Shown here one piece after another: positions 36,352 through 44,416 of a DNA stretch of 64,000 bases. Source of the DNA: Tenacibaculum caenipelagi (GTDB lineage: Bacteria; Bacteroidota; Bacteroidia; Flavobacteriales; Flavobacteriaceae). Positions within the stretch are counted from its first letter, which is position 1. Each line of letters begins with the position of its first letter. Under the pieces are notes generated by a model. That model had not been told where the DNA came from, made no database searches, and was given only the letters and a program-made list of their open reading frames with translations. Both the position numbers and the translations under genes were made by a program. The DNA is taken from assembly GCF_004363005.1 (NCBI RefSeq), contig NZ_SNYH01000003.1, positions 124,001-188,000 of the forward strand, written 5' to 3'.

Positions 36352-37542
36352 ATGGTTTTTTCTTTTCAAATTAGCAGTTATAAAAAGCAAAACGGCACAT
36401 TCTCAATTAGGTTAAGATTTTTTACTTCAGCTAACGATAATCAATATATTGACACTAAAGTTTCTGTAAAAAAAACTCAATGGGATGACAAAAAACAATC
36501 TATTAAGAGACATCATTTGGAAGAAGATCTCAACGCTAAAATAAATCAAGTAAAAACAGAAGTTCAAAAATTGTATTATAAGAACGAAGGAGTTTCAGCT
36601 AAACGTCTTTTACAGATATATAAAGACACAAAAAAATACAACACTAAGTCTTATTTAGATTTTTTTCAATCTGTTATAGATGAAACTAAATTGCGTGGAA
36701 AAACAAGAAGTGCAAAAACTAAGCAACACTATCATGATAAACTAAAAATATTCTCAAATCATATACCATTTTCAGACATCGATCACAATTTCATGAAAGA
36801 TTATGAGTTTTGGCTCTTAAAAAGAGGAAATGCTAAGAATACTATCGCCTCTAATCTTAGGGCAATTATTACTGTTTGTAATTTAGCTGTGAAAGCTGGC
36901 ATCATTTCCAAAAATAATGCAAAAGGATATACTATAGAAAAAGAAAATGTAGAAAAACAATCACTTTCACTTGATGAGATACAGAAAATTATTGAATTAG
37001 AAATACAACCAAGGCATAAAGGCATGATAAAAGCTCGAGATGTATTTTTGTTTTGCTTCTATACAGCTGGAATGAGATTTACTGATATATGCTTGTTACA
37101 ATGGTCAAATATAGTAGGTGATGATATTGTTTATACAATGAACAAAGTAAAGGGGAGATCTGGTTCAAGAAGAAACATTCCTTTAAATCCTAAATCAAAA
37201 GAAATTCTAGAAAAATACATAGGTAAAGATGATTTTTTTGTTTTTCCTATGTTATATGGTTTTGAAAATAAAAATCAGGAAGAAAAAGAATACAGGATAT
37301 ACATACAAAACAATAATTTAAATCGATCATTAAAAATAGTAGCAAAAAAATGTGGAATAAACAAGCCAGTATCAATGCACATGGGTAAACACTCTTTTAC
37401 AGATTATGCTGTAAAAAGTAATGTTAGTTTGTTAATGATTTCAAAATTGCTAGGACATACTAGGTTAGCCACAACACAACATTACCTCAAAGATTTTTAT
37501 CAAAAAGAAGAGTCAGATACAATTAATCAATTATTCGGATAA
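36352..37542 (+). CDS. int: Tyrosine-type phage integrase
   Basis: 396 aa. N-terminal arm-binding domain (1-~90), SAM-like core-binding domain (~105-205) and C-terminal catalytic domain. Catalytic residues: Arg in AGMRFTDICLLQW (~241), Lys/His in HMGKHSFTDY (HxxKH where HxxRH is usual, ~341), His in LLGHTRLATTQHY and the Tyr nucleophile in QHYLKDFY (~379). Integrates and excises the prophage. Monocistronic, with a terminator at 37607. Confidence 0.93.
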   Translation: MVFSFQISSYKKQNGTFSIRLRFFTSANDNQYIDTKVSVKKTQWDDKKQSIKRHHLEEDLNAKINQVKTEVQKLYYKNEGVSAKRLLQIYKDTKKYNTKSYLDFFQSVIDETKLRGKTRSAKTKQHYHDKLKIFSNHIPFSDIDHNFMKDYEFWLLKRGNAKNTIASNLRAIITVCNLAVKAGIISKNNAKGYTIEKENVEKQSLSLDEIQKIIELEIQPRHKGMIKARDVFLFCFYTAGMRFTDICLLQWSNIVGDDIVYTMNKVKGRSGSRRNIPLNPKSKEILEKYIGKDDFFVFPMLYGFENKNQEEKEYRIYIQNNNLNRSLKIVAKKCGINKPVSMHMGKHSFTDYAVKSNVSLLMISKLLGHTRLATTQHYLKDFYQKEESDTINQLFG

Positions 37543-37606
37543 ATTGATTACTTTTGATTTAAGTAATAGAGACGTCTATTAACTATTTCTTTTTCATAGC
37601 AATTTT

Positions 37607-37630
37607 ACCACTCACTTGAGTGGTTTTTTA
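37607..37630 (+). terminator. Terminator after the integrase
   Basis: Stem ACCACTC/GAGTGGT, loop ACTT, then TTTTTTA. Confidence 0.8.
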
Positions 37631-37867
37631 TTTAGATGCATTTTCATACCCAAACCTCCTTAAAAAATCTAGATCAAGTTCTTCTTTAAACTCTTTTTTT
37701 ATAAGACCTATAACCCTTGTGTTGTTGTCTATTATTTTTGATAAACTTTTTGTTTCTTCCTTGCTTTCTAAATCTTTTTTATTAGCCACAAGAACCATGT
37801 TAGAAACATATAATGCAGGAAGCACTTCATCTACAATAAAAGCTCCTTTTTTTAATTTTGACTCCAT
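37628..37867 (-). CDS. Small phage protein, unknown
   Basis: 79 aa from ATG 37867; a TTG 54 bp upstream would place the TATATTTG box within the coding region. N-terminal GAFIVDEVLPALYVSNMVLVA is hydrophobic, the rest charged and helical. Not recognised. Has its own promoter box, divergent from the next plus-strand gene, so it may be expressed in the lysogen. Confidence 0.55.
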   Translation of the reverse strand: MESKLKKGAFIVDEVLPALYVSNMVLVANKKDLESKEETKSLSKIIDNNTRVIGLIKKEFKEELDLDFLRRFGYENASK

Positions 37868-37884
37868 AATTATTCCATTTTGAG

Positions 37885-37914
37885 CAAATATAATTAAAGA
37901 TAAATCTACCTTTG
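37885..37914. promoter_or_regulatory. Divergent -7 boxes
   Basis: Minus-strand TATATTTG (37885-37892) faces the 79-aa gene; plus-strand TACCTTTG (37907-37914) faces the 53-aa gene. The -33 TTG spacings are poor. Confidence 0.45.
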
Positions 37915-37950
37915 TAGACAAACCCCTAGAAAATTTAGATCTATTATTCT

Positions 37951-38112
37951 ATGAATATTTCAGAATTAGAAATACTATGCAAACAAGAAGCCAAGAAAGT
38001 ATTTGAAAATTTTAAATACACAATCAACAAACCTCCTTTTATTGAATTAAAAAACATTGAAGACTATATAGAAGATTCCATAAACTTTCAAATAATACAA
38101 GTTTATGAATAA
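37951..38112 (+). CDS. Small phage protein (53 aa), unknown
   Basis: ATG 37951 to TAA 38112. MNISELEILCKQEAKKVFEN start, amphipathic and acidic, no signal peptide. The next ORF's ATG overlaps its stop region by 8 bp, the usual sign of a coupled pair. Located between the integrase and the lysis genes on the opposite strand to late genes. Confidence 0.5.
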   Translation: MNISELEILCKQEAKKVFENFKYTINKPPFIELKNIEDYIEDSINFQIIQVYE

Positions 38113-38254
38113 ATACATAAATGAAGTGAAGTCTGATAAACAAATGAAATATTTGCAATCAGTCATAAATAAATACAAAGAAGTAGTTATTAAAACAGCA
38201 TACAATTACGCTAAGAAACACTTTTACCAACCCCCTACTCCTTTTCAATTATAG
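38105..38254 (+). CDS. Small basic phage protein (49 aa), unknown
   Basis: ATG 38105 to TAG 38254. Lys/Tyr-rich (KYLQSVINKYKEVVIKTAYN), predicted helical. Translationally coupled with the 53-aa gene (overlap ATGAATAA). Its 3' end overlaps the convergent spanin-like gene by 20 bp. Confidence 0.5.
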   Translation: MNKYINEVKSDKQMKYLQSVINKYKEVVIKTAYNYAKKHFYQPPTPFQL

Positions 38255-38852
38255 TTACTTTACTGGTACCACATGAAGCTTTTGGCGTGAATTTTATCTC
38301 TCTTCCACCTAAACGCAAACCGAATAACCATTTTACTTTTTTTCGTCTACCTTTATGTTTAATCAATACAGTTTCATTGTTGAATTCTCTTTTATCTACG
38401 GTAACGTTTAAACTATCGTTACGATAAATAAGTTTTCCACTAACTATTAAACATGCGGTTGAGTCTTTCCATGTCGTAAGTTCTGGAATATTGTTTCTTA
38501 TACTTGTTATAATTGGCGAAACATCGATTTTACTTGTAACACTGTCAACATACATTTGTTGTTGATAATACAAAGCTTCAATCCTTTTGGTTTTAATTTC
38601 AGCTTTTTCAACCAAACTATTAAGATCTTTATTTTGGTTCAATAGTTCTTTAATTTCCTCTTCTTTATTTACTTTGAAAAGAGCTACTTTTAAGCTATCA
38701 AGTTTTAAAGCAGTCTGATAATTGCTTACCATGCGCTGGTTTTCTTTTTTAAGCAATTTATTTTGATGAAATAGATAAGCTCCAAAACCAAGTAATGCGA
38801 TTAACAACACATATCTTAAGTCTTTTAATGTAAAAAGTTTTAATAACCACAT
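38235..38852 (-). CDS. Spanin-like membrane-anchored coiled-coil protein
   Basis: 205 aa. One N-terminal membrane helix (LRYVLLIALLGFGAYLF ~12-28) then a coiled coil (~30-110) and a beta-rich basic C-terminal part. This inner-membrane plus coiled-coil layout, directly after an endolysin, fits an i-spanin-like role in outer-membrane disruption, though the C-terminal domain is longer than in lambda Rz. Last gene of the late operon. Confidence 0.55.
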   Translation of the reverse strand: MWLLKLFTLKDLRYVLLIALLGFGAYLFHQNKLLKKENQRMVSNYQTALKLDSLKVALFKVNKEEEIKELLNQNKDLNSLVEKAEIKTKRIEALYYQQQMYVDSVTSKIDVSPIITSIRNNIPELTTWKDSTACLIVSGKLIYRNDSLNVTVDKREFNNETVLIKHKGRRKKVKWLFGLRLGGREIKFTPKASCGTSKVTIIEKE

Positions 38853-38855
38853 AAC

Positions 38856-39281
38856 CTAATCTTTTACTAATCTTCTATACTCAAGTAATTTGTATTTGGA
38901 ATAAGCAGATATTTTAACCTGGTTACTTTGATTACCTCCCAATACATAGATGTAATCAACATCTTCTCTGATAAAAAAACCAACATGACCTTTCCAACTA
39001 TCAGGTTTTTCCCGCCATAACACAACAATATCTCCAATTCTAGGTGTATCAGTTTTACAACCAACTTTTAACCAACTACGCGCATTTAATTTACATGTGT
39101 ATGGCAACCCAGCCTTTTTACATACCCAATTTGCAAAAGCACTACACCAAGCAGTCTCATCTTTTAATTTAGACCCATCGTAACCAATCTCATTAAAGTA
39201 TTTTAAAACTTCAGGGTTGTCTTGCCTTCCAACGATTTCTTTTATTCCTATTTGCGATAATGCAATCTCTATCAATTTCAT
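38856..39281 (-). CDS. Phage endolysin, NlpC/CHAP-like (TIGR02594 type)
   Basis: 141 aa. Cysteine peptidase/amidase fold: WCSAFANWVCKKAG (~45-58) has the catalytic Cys, GHVGFFI (~97-103) the His, and YVLGGNQSNQV (~111-121) the third polar residue. It would cut peptide links in peptidoglycan. No signal peptide, so export needs a holin; two small membrane proteins sit immediately upstream. Confidence 0.85.
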   Translation of the reverse strand: MKLIEIALSQIGIKEIVGRQDNPEVLKYFNEIGYDGSKLKDETAWCSAFANWVCKKAGLPYTCKLNARSWLKVGCKTDTPRIGDIVVLWREKPDSWKGHVGFFIREDVDYIYVLGGNQSNQVKISAYSKYKLLEYRRLVKD

Positions 39282-39284
39282 TAC

Positions 39285-39476
39285 TTACTTTATGTTTCTT
39301 CTTCTTTTCTCTTTTATTTTATCTCTAACCTTAATCACATAAGGTTGTAAAAAAACCCACACAATCCCTGATACAATTGGAATTAAAAACCTTATAATGT
39401 TATCGGTAGGCGTCACTATTGCTGCTGCAATTGACGCCATGATTATTTTAATTTCTAAAGGGTTGATGTGTGTCAT
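39285..39476 (-). CDS. Small membrane protein, holin candidate
   Basis: 63 aa with two hydrophobic stretches (IKIIMASIAAAIVTP and FLIPIVSGIVWVFLQPYVI) and a strongly basic tail KVRDKIKEKRRRNIK, a common holin pattern. Four bp upstream of the endolysin gene; overlaps the previous gene by 4 bp. Confidence 0.6.
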   Translation of the reverse strand: MTHINPLEIKIIMASIAAAIVTPTDNIIRFLIPIVSGIVWVFLQPYVIKVRDKIKEKRRRNIK

Positions 39477-39733
39477 TTTTCTAACTTTTCTTTTCTTGTT
39501 TGCAACCCTGCTTTTTTTCTTGCAAACTCTAAAATGGTTAATGGTGCAGCAATAGCTATAATACCTAATGACAGAAACAGAATAATAATTCCTATTTCTT
39601 CAATAGTCATATTTTTAAAGTCAGCTATAATGATAGAATACAATACTCTACTCAAAATACCCAACCCTACTAAAAACACAACATATTCCCATACACCGTA
39701 TTTTTTTAGTAATGTTTCTTTTAATGATTTCAT
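39473..39733 (-). CDS. Small membrane protein, holin/antiholin candidate
   Basis: 86 aa with two membrane helices (VWEYVVFLVGLGILSRVLY and IGIIILFLSLGIIAIAAPL) and charged termini. Overlaps the next gene by ATGA. A pair of two-helix proteins ahead of an endolysin suggests holin plus antiholin or pinholin; which is which cannot be told. Confidence 0.6.
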   Translation of the reverse strand: MKSLKETLLKKYGVWEYVVFLVGLGILSRVLYSIIIADFKNMTIEEIGIIILFLSLGIIAIAAPLTILEFARKKAGLQTRKEKLEK

Positions 39734-39744
39734 AACTAACTTGA

Positions 39745-41232
39745 TTAAAACTGATTTTTTGAACCATTAATGAACAACCAATCCGAATCACCAATTCTAA
39801 CATACATTTGATGAGTTGCTCCTATACTAGTACTTGTATTTACTACAATAGTTCCAATAGGGTTATCAGCTAATGGAAATTCTGTATTCAGGTTGGCTGT
39901 TGTCTGTGTATCTAAGGAGCTTGTAGGTTTCGCTTTTATGTCTTTTAGTAACGCAATATTACCGTCTTCGTCTTGAAACCTTTGTGTTTTATTTCCTCCA
40001 GCTATAGAGACAGGTCTAGAAACTGTTAATTGATTACCGTTATCATAAAACAATAAACCTTGGTTTTCTAGTAACGAATAATTGTTAGCTATACTTGGAT
40101 TAAAAACTGTTACTGCTGTACTTGAAATATTTACATTTGTAAAGTTATTTGTTTTTAGAGCAATACCAGTATAATCTATATAAGTACCAACTAAATTCCC
40201 GAAAACATCTTGTCTTGTAATTAAGGATTTGTCTGTTATGTTTCCTGCAGTTATTACGTTATCTAAAGTTTGAGCAGGTAAGTTTTTCAATTGACTTCCA
40301 TCTCCATTTTCCAATAATAATCTACCAGGTAAAATAGGTAACTCTACATCTACATCGAAAAAAGAAGGAGTGTCTGCTAACTTTATATTTACATTACCTC
40401 CGTTAGCATCTGTGTCATTAATTTGAATTACTGGAGTAGAATGTCCAGCCCTCAATGTTTTAGCTGATATTTGACCTGTTATTGCTGTAATATTATTAGC
40501 AAATAAATTCGAAAACGTTAATTGACTTCCATCCCCTTGAAAAGTATTACCAATAACATTTCCTAATTTATCAACAGTAAATGTATTTGCTCCTTGATTT
40601 TGACCAACATAATTATACCCTGTGGATGTAGCTGTAGCGTCTGCTACTATATTATCCCCATTACTTTGATTAATAGCTTTAATTCCAACACCCGAGTTTG
40701 CATTAAATGAATAAATACCTGAATTTGTTGAACTTCCATTATAAGACCGAAATCCAATACCATTTCCATAATTTTCTGAATCTATTCCGGTGCCTGACGA
40801 TTGGTTATTAGAATAAACACCTTTTCCAGTACTATTATTTTCAGAATAAATACCCGTTCCCCCTGCTTCATTTACGGAGTAGACACCTTCTCCATCAGCA
40901 CTATTTTGAGAATATAATCCATTACCATCTGCATTATTTTGAGAATAAATACCTGCGGAAAATGCTGAATTAATTAACTGCAATCCGATTTGCCCCTCAG
41001 TTGTAACATTAGTTAATTTAGTCACATAGTTTGATAAATCAGGAGTAATTTGTGATTGTGGAATATGTTTAAAGTTACCTTTACCATCAGCAACAACCAA
41101 ATTATCATTTTCAGTTCCAAGGGGTAAATTTTTAACTTGTAACTTGCCCGTAGATATTTGGTCTTTTCGTTGAGCATTTGAAGTTATTGTAAACATCAAT
41201 ATTGCTAAAATTACTATAAATCTTGTTTTCAT
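39745..41232 (-). CDS. Phage fibre-like protein with signal peptide and 11-residue repeats
   Basis: 495 aa. N-terminal 21 residues form a typical Sec signal peptide (FIVILAILMFTITSNAQ), unusual for a virion protein. Residues ~94-193 are nine tandem 11-residue repeats of the form G-[IVL]-Y-S-x-N-x-x-x-G-x, which fit a beta-solenoid. The rest (DGSQLTFSNL, DGSQLKNLPA) resembles tail-fibre or gliding-associated repeat segments, ending with a small beta domain. Either a fibre or a prophage-encoded secreted surface protein. Confidence 0.65.
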   Translation of the reverse strand: MKTRFIVILAILMFTITSNAQRKDQISTGKLQVKNLPLGTENDNLVVADGKGNFKHIPQSQITPDLSNYVTKLTNVTTEGQIGLQLINSAFSAGIYSQNNADGNGLYSQNSADGEGVYSVNEAGGTGIYSENNSTGKGVYSNNQSSGTGIDSENYGNGIGFRSYNGSSTNSGIYSFNANSGVGIKAINQSNGDNIVADATATSTGYNYVGQNQGANTFTVDKLGNVIGNTFQGDGSQLTFSNLFANNITAITGQISAKTLRAGHSTPVIQINDTDANGGNVNIKLADTPSFFDVDVELPILPGRLLLENGDGSQLKNLPAQTLDNVITAGNITDKSLITRQDVFGNLVGTYIDYTGIALKTNNFTNVNISSTAVTVFNPSIANNYSLLENQGLLFYDNGNQLTVSRPVSIAGGNKTQRFQDEDGNIALLKDIKAKPTSSLDTQTTANLNTEFPLADNPIGTIVVNTSTSIGATHQMYVRIGDSDWLFINGSKNQF

Positions 41233-41259
41233 TATTACTATTCGTTTTTTGATTAATGA

Positions 41260-41529
41260 TTAATGTTTGTTAGTGTAAACTTCTACAGTTACTGACTTAG
41301 TTGTTTCAACTATTAGACAATGTGTTTCTAACATACCTAAGCTTTCAGTTTTAGAATTACTTCCACTCGAAATTTCGTTGTTGTTTTCAACTGTTTTAAT
41401 AACATATCCTGTTGGTTCTGAAAAAATAATTCCTGTGGTAACTTCTCCATTTGCAAATGGGAAATACAATGTTTCATTTGCTGTTGATTCTTTTGAATGC
41501 ACCTCTTTAATTACTTGTTTTGTGTTCAT
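41260..41529 (-). CDS. Small phage structural protein, unknown
   Basis: 89 aa, beta-rich, ending in HCLIVETTKSVTVEVYT. Lies in the tail/fibre cluster; perhaps a small fibre or neck subunit. Not recognised. Confidence 0.6.
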   Translation of the reverse strand: MNTKQVIKEVHSKESTANETLYFPFANGEVTTGIIFSEPTGYVIKTVENNNEISSGSNSKTESLGMLETHCLIVETTKSVTVEVYTNKH

Positions 41530-41557
41530 TTGTATTTAATTTTGATTAATGAATTAT

Positions 41558-42097
41558 TTACCATTGAAATATCATTGGTGTTATAGTTATATCTGTGTCT
41601 GATTCGATGAACAGACTAGTTTCGTTTAAAAAACCAACTTGCCAAGTAACCGCTCCTGAAGTGGTAATATCTCCGAAATCATCAGATCCAGAAGTAGTGC
41701 CTATTTTTACAGAAGAGGCTCCACTTATTCTTATTGCATATAAGTCAGCATCTTGTGGTAATGTATATTCGTGAGGTTGATTTGCAGTAAGAGCAATTGG
41801 TTGTGATGGTTTTAATCCTTTAACATATTCTGGATTAATAAATGACTCTGAGTTTAAACCGACATATCCATCTGCTTCATTTTTTTCATTTTTATTTTGA
41901 TATGCAGAAAAGTCTTGATTTACTAAAAGATATTTTACAGTTTTATTTTGAGTAGTATCAAAAACGACAATAAAAGCTCCTGAGCTTAATTCATTAACTT
42001 CATCAAGTTCAATTATAAACTTACTATCAGTTGATAATTGAGATAATTTTTTATTTATTGATAAAAATTCTTTTACAACCCAATCTTGAAACATCAT
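41558..42097 (-). CDS. Phage tail-region protein, unknown
   Basis: 179 aa from ATG 42097 (a second ATG follows at 42094; an upstream TTG at 42103 is unlikely). The N-terminal half is mixed; the C-terminal half is Ser/Thr/Gly-rich beta sandwich-like (SGASSVKIGTTSGSDDFG). Position suggests a fibre or receptor-binding accessory subunit. Confidence 0.6.
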   Translation of the reverse strand: MMFQDWVVKEFLSINKKLSQLSTDSKFIIELDEVNELSSGAFIVVFDTTQNKTVKYLLVNQDFSAYQNKNEKNEADGYVGLNSESFINPEYVKGLKPSQPIALTANQPHEYTLPQDADLYAIRISGASSVKIGTTSGSDDFGDITTSGAVTWQVGFLNETSLFIESDTDITITPMIFQW

Positions 42098-42153
42098 AAT
42101 CAATACTTTATAATGTAAAAATAAGTTTTAACCACTTTTTTAATTGTTCTAAA

Positions 42154-42184
42154 TTGTTTAAATAAGGGTATTTGTGTATATTTG
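42154..42184 (+). promoter_or_regulatory. Sigma(ABfr) promoter of the plus-strand moron
   Basis: TTG at 42154-42156, 20-nt spacer, TATATTTG at 42177-42184. The ATG at 42190 is 5 bp downstream, so the mRNA would be leaderless or nearly so. Confidence 0.65.
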
Positions 42185-42189
42185 TTTCT

Positions 42190-42405
42190 ATGGACTTTAT
42201 TATTACACTTTTTGTTATTTTAGTAGGTGGTGGTTGGATTATAGGTAAACTAGTAGGTGGTGTTTTATTTTCAAAAGACCACAATTTTGAAACCTATAAA
42301 CCATACAAAAATTCACCTACCATTATAAATAACTCCTACACCCAAAACAATCTTAATGTTACAGAAGAACAGTTCGATAAACTAAAAGACAGTCTTAAAT
42401 CTTAA
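42190..42405 (+). CDS. Moron: small single-helix membrane protein
   Basis: 71 aa from ATG 42190. N-terminal membrane helix (DFIITLFVILVGGGWIIGKL) then a polar tail rich in Asn/Tyr ending TEEQFDKLKDSL. The only plus-strand gene among about 22 kb of minus-strand late genes, with its own promoter; it overlaps the convergent tail gene by 11 bp. This fits a lysogenic-conversion gene such as superinfection exclusion, which is inference. Confidence 0.7.
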   Translation: MDFIITLFVILVGGGWIIGKLVGGVLFSKDHNFETYKPYKNSPTIINNSYTQNNLNVTEEQFDKLKDSLKS

Positions 42406-44416
42406 TATAACCTCCATCAACTTTTATAAATGATGGCAACTCTAAGAACCCTCCTGAAGCGGGTTTACTCTTGTCAAACGTTTTTGACTTATGCGTTTCA
42501 TTTGCTTTTCTTAAAATTGCATTTATTACATATAAGTTTGTGTCACCTAGTCTCCCTTCTACTTCAGGCACCTCAGACACAACATACTTGGTGCCATCTA
42601 AATAAAATATTCTATGAAAAAATGAAAGAAACACTTTTATCATCATACCCCTAGTTACAGGTAGTGTTTTTATTTTTTTTCCTTCAAAAGCGTCTCCTTT
42701 TTCTAAAATAGTCCTTGTGTCTGTTACATGTTGTTTTACACTTCCATCTGGTTTATCACTTATATCGTCTAGTTTAACCCAAAATTTATGTTGAATACCT
42801 GTTGAATAAAACACATCAGTATTAGTGTCGTTACTATAGATAAATTCTGAAAAGTCTTTTAAATTCTCTTTTACCGATATGTCTTCACTTCGATAAGTTA
42901 ATTCTGGAAAATTATCGTCTAGGTTTACTATCTTAACAAAGAAATTCTTGTTCAAATAATCTAGCATTTCTAAATCAAATTCAAATACCTCATAATTTTC
43001 TCTATTATATATTGAACCTACTTTTACTATTGATTCCAAACCGTTGTAAGGAACATCAATAATTAAAACTACAGATTGCTTTTCTCCTGAAGGAATTATG
43101 TTTTCTATTTGATACCATGCAGATTCTATTTTAATATATTCTCCTGATTTAGCCCATTCCGGTAGCTTACCATTTAAGCTATAATCATTATCTAAATCAA
43201 AACCAGTATCAAAATCATATCTTTTACCTGACATGAAATAAATCCCTGTTTTTCCACTTCCATAGTTATATCTTATAGCATCTCTACTGTCTTTTAACCT
43301 TAAATTATTACTTATTTTGTTGACTAATAAAGACGTTTCATTCCCTTCTTCGTCTACAGCAATAGCAGACACATTAGAATAGTTAGATTTGAATTGTGTG
43401 GTATCAATATCATCTTTTGTAAAATAATGTGTCTCCTTATAAACTATATTAACGTCGTCCTCAAAGGATAATCTGTTTTCGTCTATTTTTTTGTTTGAAG
43501 CTACTCCTCCTTCACTTGATTTAACAAACCTTAAAGAGTTTGATTTTGAAATATGAAAATAAGGGTCACTTACTCCGAATTCTTCTACAACGAATGATTT
43601 AACAACTGTGCATCCTAAATTATCTTTAACATAAAATGTATAAGTGTTTGGAGGTAAACTGTCAAAAGTGTTAGAATCTTTCCAGTTTAAATTATCTAAA
43701 GAATATTCTAAATTAAAAAGGTAAGAATCTTTTAAGTTAGCTATTGCTGTTGCACCATTTGGGGAGTTATTAACCTGAATTGATAAGTTAGCACTACTTA
43801 AAAGATATGGTATAGATATTCTTTCTCTAATTTGTTGTCCGTCAGAGCTCTTTAAATCCAACCATATTAACCCTGACCCTTTTAACAATTCAAATTCAAT
43901 TGGGTTTTGTGTGTTGTTTTCAATCTTAACAGGCTCTATTAATTCTGTTGCTAATTCACTTGTAGTAATCCTAATTTTAACATGAGTACATGGATTTGAT
44001 GCTTGCAAAAAATCTAATGAACTAATACTAAAAATATTTCCTGTAAAATTATTAATTGTAAATCCAACATTTAAAAGAGCCTCATTATTAATTGCTATAG
44101 GATCTGAAAACTGAAAGTAAGGATTGTTGGCTTTTATTGTGACTTCATTGCCTACTCTAGTAATTGTGTATATAGAATATCCATTATAATCTAATTCAAA
44201 AGAGGTAATGAAATTGATGGCTGTTCTTTCTCCTATAGTAGGCGTAACATTACCTAATGTTCCTACCTCATTTTTTCCTTTTCTAAAAAGTACCCATGTT
44301 TCAGATAGAAGTAGTCCTGGTTCATTTGGATACAAGCTACTTTTTAATAAAAATGATATACCACTTCCTTGAGATAACTCTTCATTAAACTGTATTTTAA
44401 TTTCTGAATATGTCAT
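42395..44416 (-). CDS. Phage tail protein with SprB-like repeat
   Basis: 673 aa. Multi-domain beta-rich protein. Residues ~215-275 (YSLDNLNWKDSNTF, LPPNTYTFYVKDNLGCTV) match the style of SprB/Ig-like adhesin repeats of gliding flavobacteria. The C-terminal third is likely a baseplate or tail-tip domain. Placed directly after another large tail protein and the tape measure, where tail-tip and receptor-binding proteins lie. Confidence 0.6.
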   Translation of the reverse strand: MTYSEIKIQFNEELSQGSGISFLLKSSLYPNEPGLLLSETWVLFRKGKNEVGTLGNVTPTIGERTAINFITSFELDYNGYSIYTITRVGNEVTIKANNPYFQFSDPIAINNEALLNVGFTINNFTGNIFSISSLDFLQASNPCTHVKIRITTSELATELIEPVKIENNTQNPIEFELLKGSGLIWLDLKSSDGQQIRERISIPYLLSSANLSIQVNNSPNGATAIANLKDSYLFNLEYSLDNLNWKDSNTFDSLPPNTYTFYVKDNLGCTVVKSFVVEEFGVSDPYFHISKSNSLRFVKSSEGGVASNKKIDENRLSFEDDVNIVYKETHYFTKDDIDTTQFKSNYSNVSAIAVDEEGNETSLLVNKISNNLRLKDSRDAIRYNYGSGKTGIYFMSGKRYDFDTGFDLDNDYSLNGKLPEWAKSGEYIKIESAWYQIENIIPSGEKQSVVLIIDVPYNGLESIVKVGSIYNRENYEVFEFDLEMLDYLNKNFFVKIVNLDDNFPELTYRSEDISVKENLKDFSEFIYSNDTNTDVFYSTGIQHKFWVKLDDISDKPDGSVKQHVTDTRTILEKGDAFEGKKIKTLPVTRGMMIKVFLSFFHRIFYLDGTKYVVSEVPEVEGRLGDTNLYVINAILRKANETHKSKTFDKSKPASGGFLELPSFIKVDGGYIKI

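Noticed and set aside
37620..37883. Plus-strand 87-codon frame antisense to the 79-aa phage gene
   Set aside because: Low-complexity Ser/Phe/Leu composition typical of antisense frames; the minus strand has a better start, promoter box and protein composition.
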